DNA of 7,557 nucleotides from RECO01 sp050485385 (lineage in GTDB: Bacteria; Pseudomonadota; Alphaproteobacteria; Geminicoccales; Geminicoccaceae): the NCBI GenBank assembly GCA_050485385.1, contig JBJHBG010000165.1, forward strand, positions 1-7,557. Direction: 5' to 3'. Each line of letters starts with the position of its first letter. Positions within the stretch are counted from its first letter, which is position 1. A program made the position numbers and the translations under genes. This document shows positions 6,078 to 7,557 of this stretch, in pieces. Under the pieces are notes generated by a model. That model was not told the origin of the DNA. It worked only from the letters and a program-made list of their open reading frames with translations, and searched no databases.

Positions 6078-6769
6078 TCGCGGCCGATCCGCTCTCGCGT
6101 ACGGCCATCTTGGAGCTGCGCGAGGTACATCTGCCCGCGGGCGGCGTGGACGTCGATCTCGTCCTGGCGCCGGGTGAACTCGTGCTGATCGACGCCGAGG
6201 TGGTCGAGCAGGAGGAGGTGGTCGTCGACGTCGCACTCGGGCTGGTAGCGCCGGACGCCGGCGAGGTGCGGTTTCGCGGCCATGCCTGGCCGGAGCTGTC
6301 CGGCGAGTTCGCGGCGGCCCTGCGCGGCCGCATCGGCCTCATCCCCCGCCGCGGCGGCTGGATGGGCGAGCTTTCGACCCTGGCCAACGTCCTGCTCCAG
6401 TCGCGCTTCCACCAGCGAACCGACGCCATGATGCTGGTCGAGGCGGCGCGGCGCCTCGCCACTCGCTTCTTCCTGCCCGGCCTGCCGCTCGACCCGGTCG
6501 GGGCCATGCACCCGCGCGACCGGCTGCGCGCTGCCTGCGTGCGGGCCTTCGTCGCCGAGCCCGATCTGGTCGTCGTCGAGACGCCCCTGACGGCTGGCTG
6601 GGGCTCGCTCCTGCCGCCCCTCGTCGAGGCGATGCAGGAAGTCCGCGACCGCGGCGGTGCCGTCCTGTGGTTCCTGACCGACGACGATCTGTTCGACGAG
6701 CCTAGTCTGCCTGCCGACCGCCGCTACTACCTGCGCGGGCGGACGCTCGTGAGCGCGATCGCGCCATGA
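6074..6769 (+). CDS. Degenerate ABC nucleotide-binding subunit (MlaF-like pseudo-ATPase)
   Basis: A 231-residue protein at the MlaF position, between MlaE-like and MlaD-like genes. It aligns by eye and without gaps around the ABC ATPase landmarks: GELVLID (34-40), ALGLVAPDAGEVRFRG (54-69), RIGLI (86-90), STLANVL (101-107), RAACVRAFVAEPDLVVVETP (152-171) and AVLWFLTDD (196-204). The functional residues are replaced. At Walker A the GKS position reads QEE (46-48); the Q-loop Gln is R92; LSGG reads MHPR (145-148); Walker B Asp and catalytic Glu are E169 and T170; the D-loop SGLDP reads TAGWG (173-177); the H-loop His is D203. There is no lysine in the whole protein. No stop or frameshift is visible and GC-ending codons persist, so it looks maintained, not decayed. 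It may be a structural or regulatory subunit, or a working ATPase may be encoded elsewhere. ABC homology is clear from context and pattern; inactivity is inferred. It starts at ATG in the ATGA overlap at 6074 and ends in another ATGA overlap. Confidence 0.8.
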   Translation: MIAADPLSRTAILELREVHLPAGGVDVDLVLAPGELVLIDAEVVEQEEVVVDVALGLVAPDAGEVRFRGHAWPELSGEFAAALRGRIGLIPRRGGWMGELSTLANVLLQSRFHQRTDAMMLVEAARRLATRFFLPGLPLDPVGAMHPRDRLRAACVRAFVAEPDLVVVETPLTAGWGSLLPPLVEAMQEVRDRGGAVLWFLTDDDLFDEPSLPADRRYYLRGRTLVSAIAP

Positions 6770-7557
6770 GCGCCGATCCGACCCGCATCGGCCTCGCCCG
6801 TGGCCGCACGGGCCTGTTCGTTATCCTGATCACGGCCCTGTTCGTCGTCGCCGTGCTCCAGGCGGGCGTGCTGGAGCCCTTGTTTCGGCGCACGGTGACG
6901 GCGCGGGTGCTGTTGCCCGAACTGTCGCTCGCCGGCCTCGGTCGCGGCTCGCCGGTGCAGCTGTTCGGCACCCAGGTTGGCGAGGTGCGCGAGCTGGTGA
7001 TCCGTCCCGACCAGCCGTTCTACGCCGAGGTCACCATCGACGAGGAGGTGACGCCCTTCATCCGCGCCGACAGCCGGGTCGTCATCCGCCGCCAGTTCGG
7101 CATCGCCGGTGCCGCCTTTCTCGACATCAGCCGTGGCACCGGGGCCGAACTGGACTGGGAGTACGCCGTCCTACAGGCCCAGGCGGAGCGGGCGCCAACC
7201 GACAGCGTGGGCGAACTGTTCGACGAATTGCAGGTGCGCATCTTCCCGCTGATCGACGAGGCGACGCTGACGGTGAGGGTGGCCGGCGACCTGATGCGCG
7301 ATCTGCTCGACCCGCGTAGCGACCTGCAGACGGCGCTCGCCCAGCTTCGCACGGTCACCGCCGACATCCAGGCCGGACGTGGTACCATCGGCCGATTGCT
7401 CACCGACGACACGCTGCTGCTGGGCTTGGAGGCGTCGGTGGAACTGGTCAACGAGCGGATCGAGGAGTTGCAGCCGATCCTCGCCGACGTCGAGCGGCTG
7501 ACCGGCGGTGCCGGCGAGGTGGGCGGCGACCTGCCGCGCCTCGTCGAGGGTCTGGAG
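6766..7557 (+). CDS. MlaD-family MCE-domain protein (partial, runs off the window)
   Basis: The frame from ATG 6766 stays open to the last base, giving 264 residues without a stop. A single membrane anchor (about 15-36) is followed by an MCE domain (about 43-125) with LAGLGRGSPVQLFGTQVGEV (55-74), IRADSRVVIRRQFGIAGAAF (99-118) and LDISRG (119-124). The family form is GL--GspV-l-G--VG-V and G--G--yi-i--G. Further on is GRGTIGRLLTDDTLLL (204-219), typical of the helical region behind MCE domains in longer MlaD/Mce proteins, then predicted helix. E. coli MlaD has 183 residues, so this is a longer type whose C-terminal helices may extend into the periplasm. MCE proteins form hexameric rings on an MlaFE-type complex and give lipids a hydrophobic channel. 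The fragment has no lysine. The ATGA overlap with the pseudo-ATPase gene supports coupled translation and assembly in one complex. Confidence 0.88.
   Translation, partial: MSADPTRIGLARGRTGLFVILITALFVVAVLQAGVLEPLFRRTVTARVLLPELSLAGLGRGSPVQLFGTQVGEVRELVIRPDQPFYAEVTIDEEVTPFIRADSRVVIRRQFGIAGAAFLDISRGTGAELDWEYAVLQAQAERAPTDSVGELFDELQVRIFPLIDEATLTVRVAGDLMRDLLDPRSDLQTALAQLRTVTADIQAGRGTIGRLLTDDTLLLGLEASVELVNERIEELQPILADVERLTGGAGEVGGDLPRLVEGLE

Noticed and set aside
6184..6231. Frameshift or sequencing error as the cause of the missing Walker A
   Set aside because: The flanking residues on both sides align with ABC proteins in one frame and without a gap. The other five motifs, far away, are also replaced.
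1..7557. CRISPR arrays, tRNA or rRNA genes, insertion sequences, attachment sites
   Set aside because: No repeated spacer pattern, cloverleaf, transposase motif or long terminal repeat was seen on either strand.

Overview
The window is very GC-rich (by eye about 70%), with G or C at almost every third codon position, and genes are tightly packed. A perfect EcfG-type stress promoter (GGAAC-N16-CGTT), an ECF sigma factor resembling EcfG, and lysine-poor, arginine-rich proteins all point to a high-GC alphaproteobacterium. The genus cannot be named from this sequence.

Layout. The last 10 codons of an upstream gene end at 33. A 93-bp gap (34-126) carries the stress-type promoter and leads into a YegS/DagK-family lipid kinase gene (127-1005, +). 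An ECF sigma factor gene lies opposite (1002-1550, -); the two stop codons overlap. The 187-bp divergent gap (1551-1737) holds a good sigma70-like promoter reading rightward and an imperfect dyad. Rightward from there come five genes: a periplasmic adaptor of the RND/HlyD membrane-fusion type (1738-2805), a two-TM sensor with dCACHE, GAF and class III cyclase-like domains (2887-5286), an MlaE-family permease (5283-6077), an MlaF-position ABC ATPase homologue (6074-6769) and an MlaD/MCE-domain protein (6766 to the window edge). The last four are joined by 4-base TTGA or ATGA stop/start overlaps, which suggests one translationally coupled unit.

How they may work together. MlaE, MlaF and MlaD homologues normally form an ABC transporter that moves phospholipids between the inner and outer membranes. 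Here the nucleotide-binding subunit keeps the outline of the fold, but the residues at Walker A, Q-loop, signature, Walker B, D-loop and H-loop are all replaced, and it has no lysine at all. The sensor co-translated just upstream also has a cyclase domain lacking most catalytic residues. The window therefore appears to encode a sensor-linked MCE lipid-transport module with two predicted pseudoenzymes, next to an adaptor protein without a pump and a stress-promoter-driven lipid kinase. This is the most unusual content. Loss of activity is inferred from motifs, not shown.
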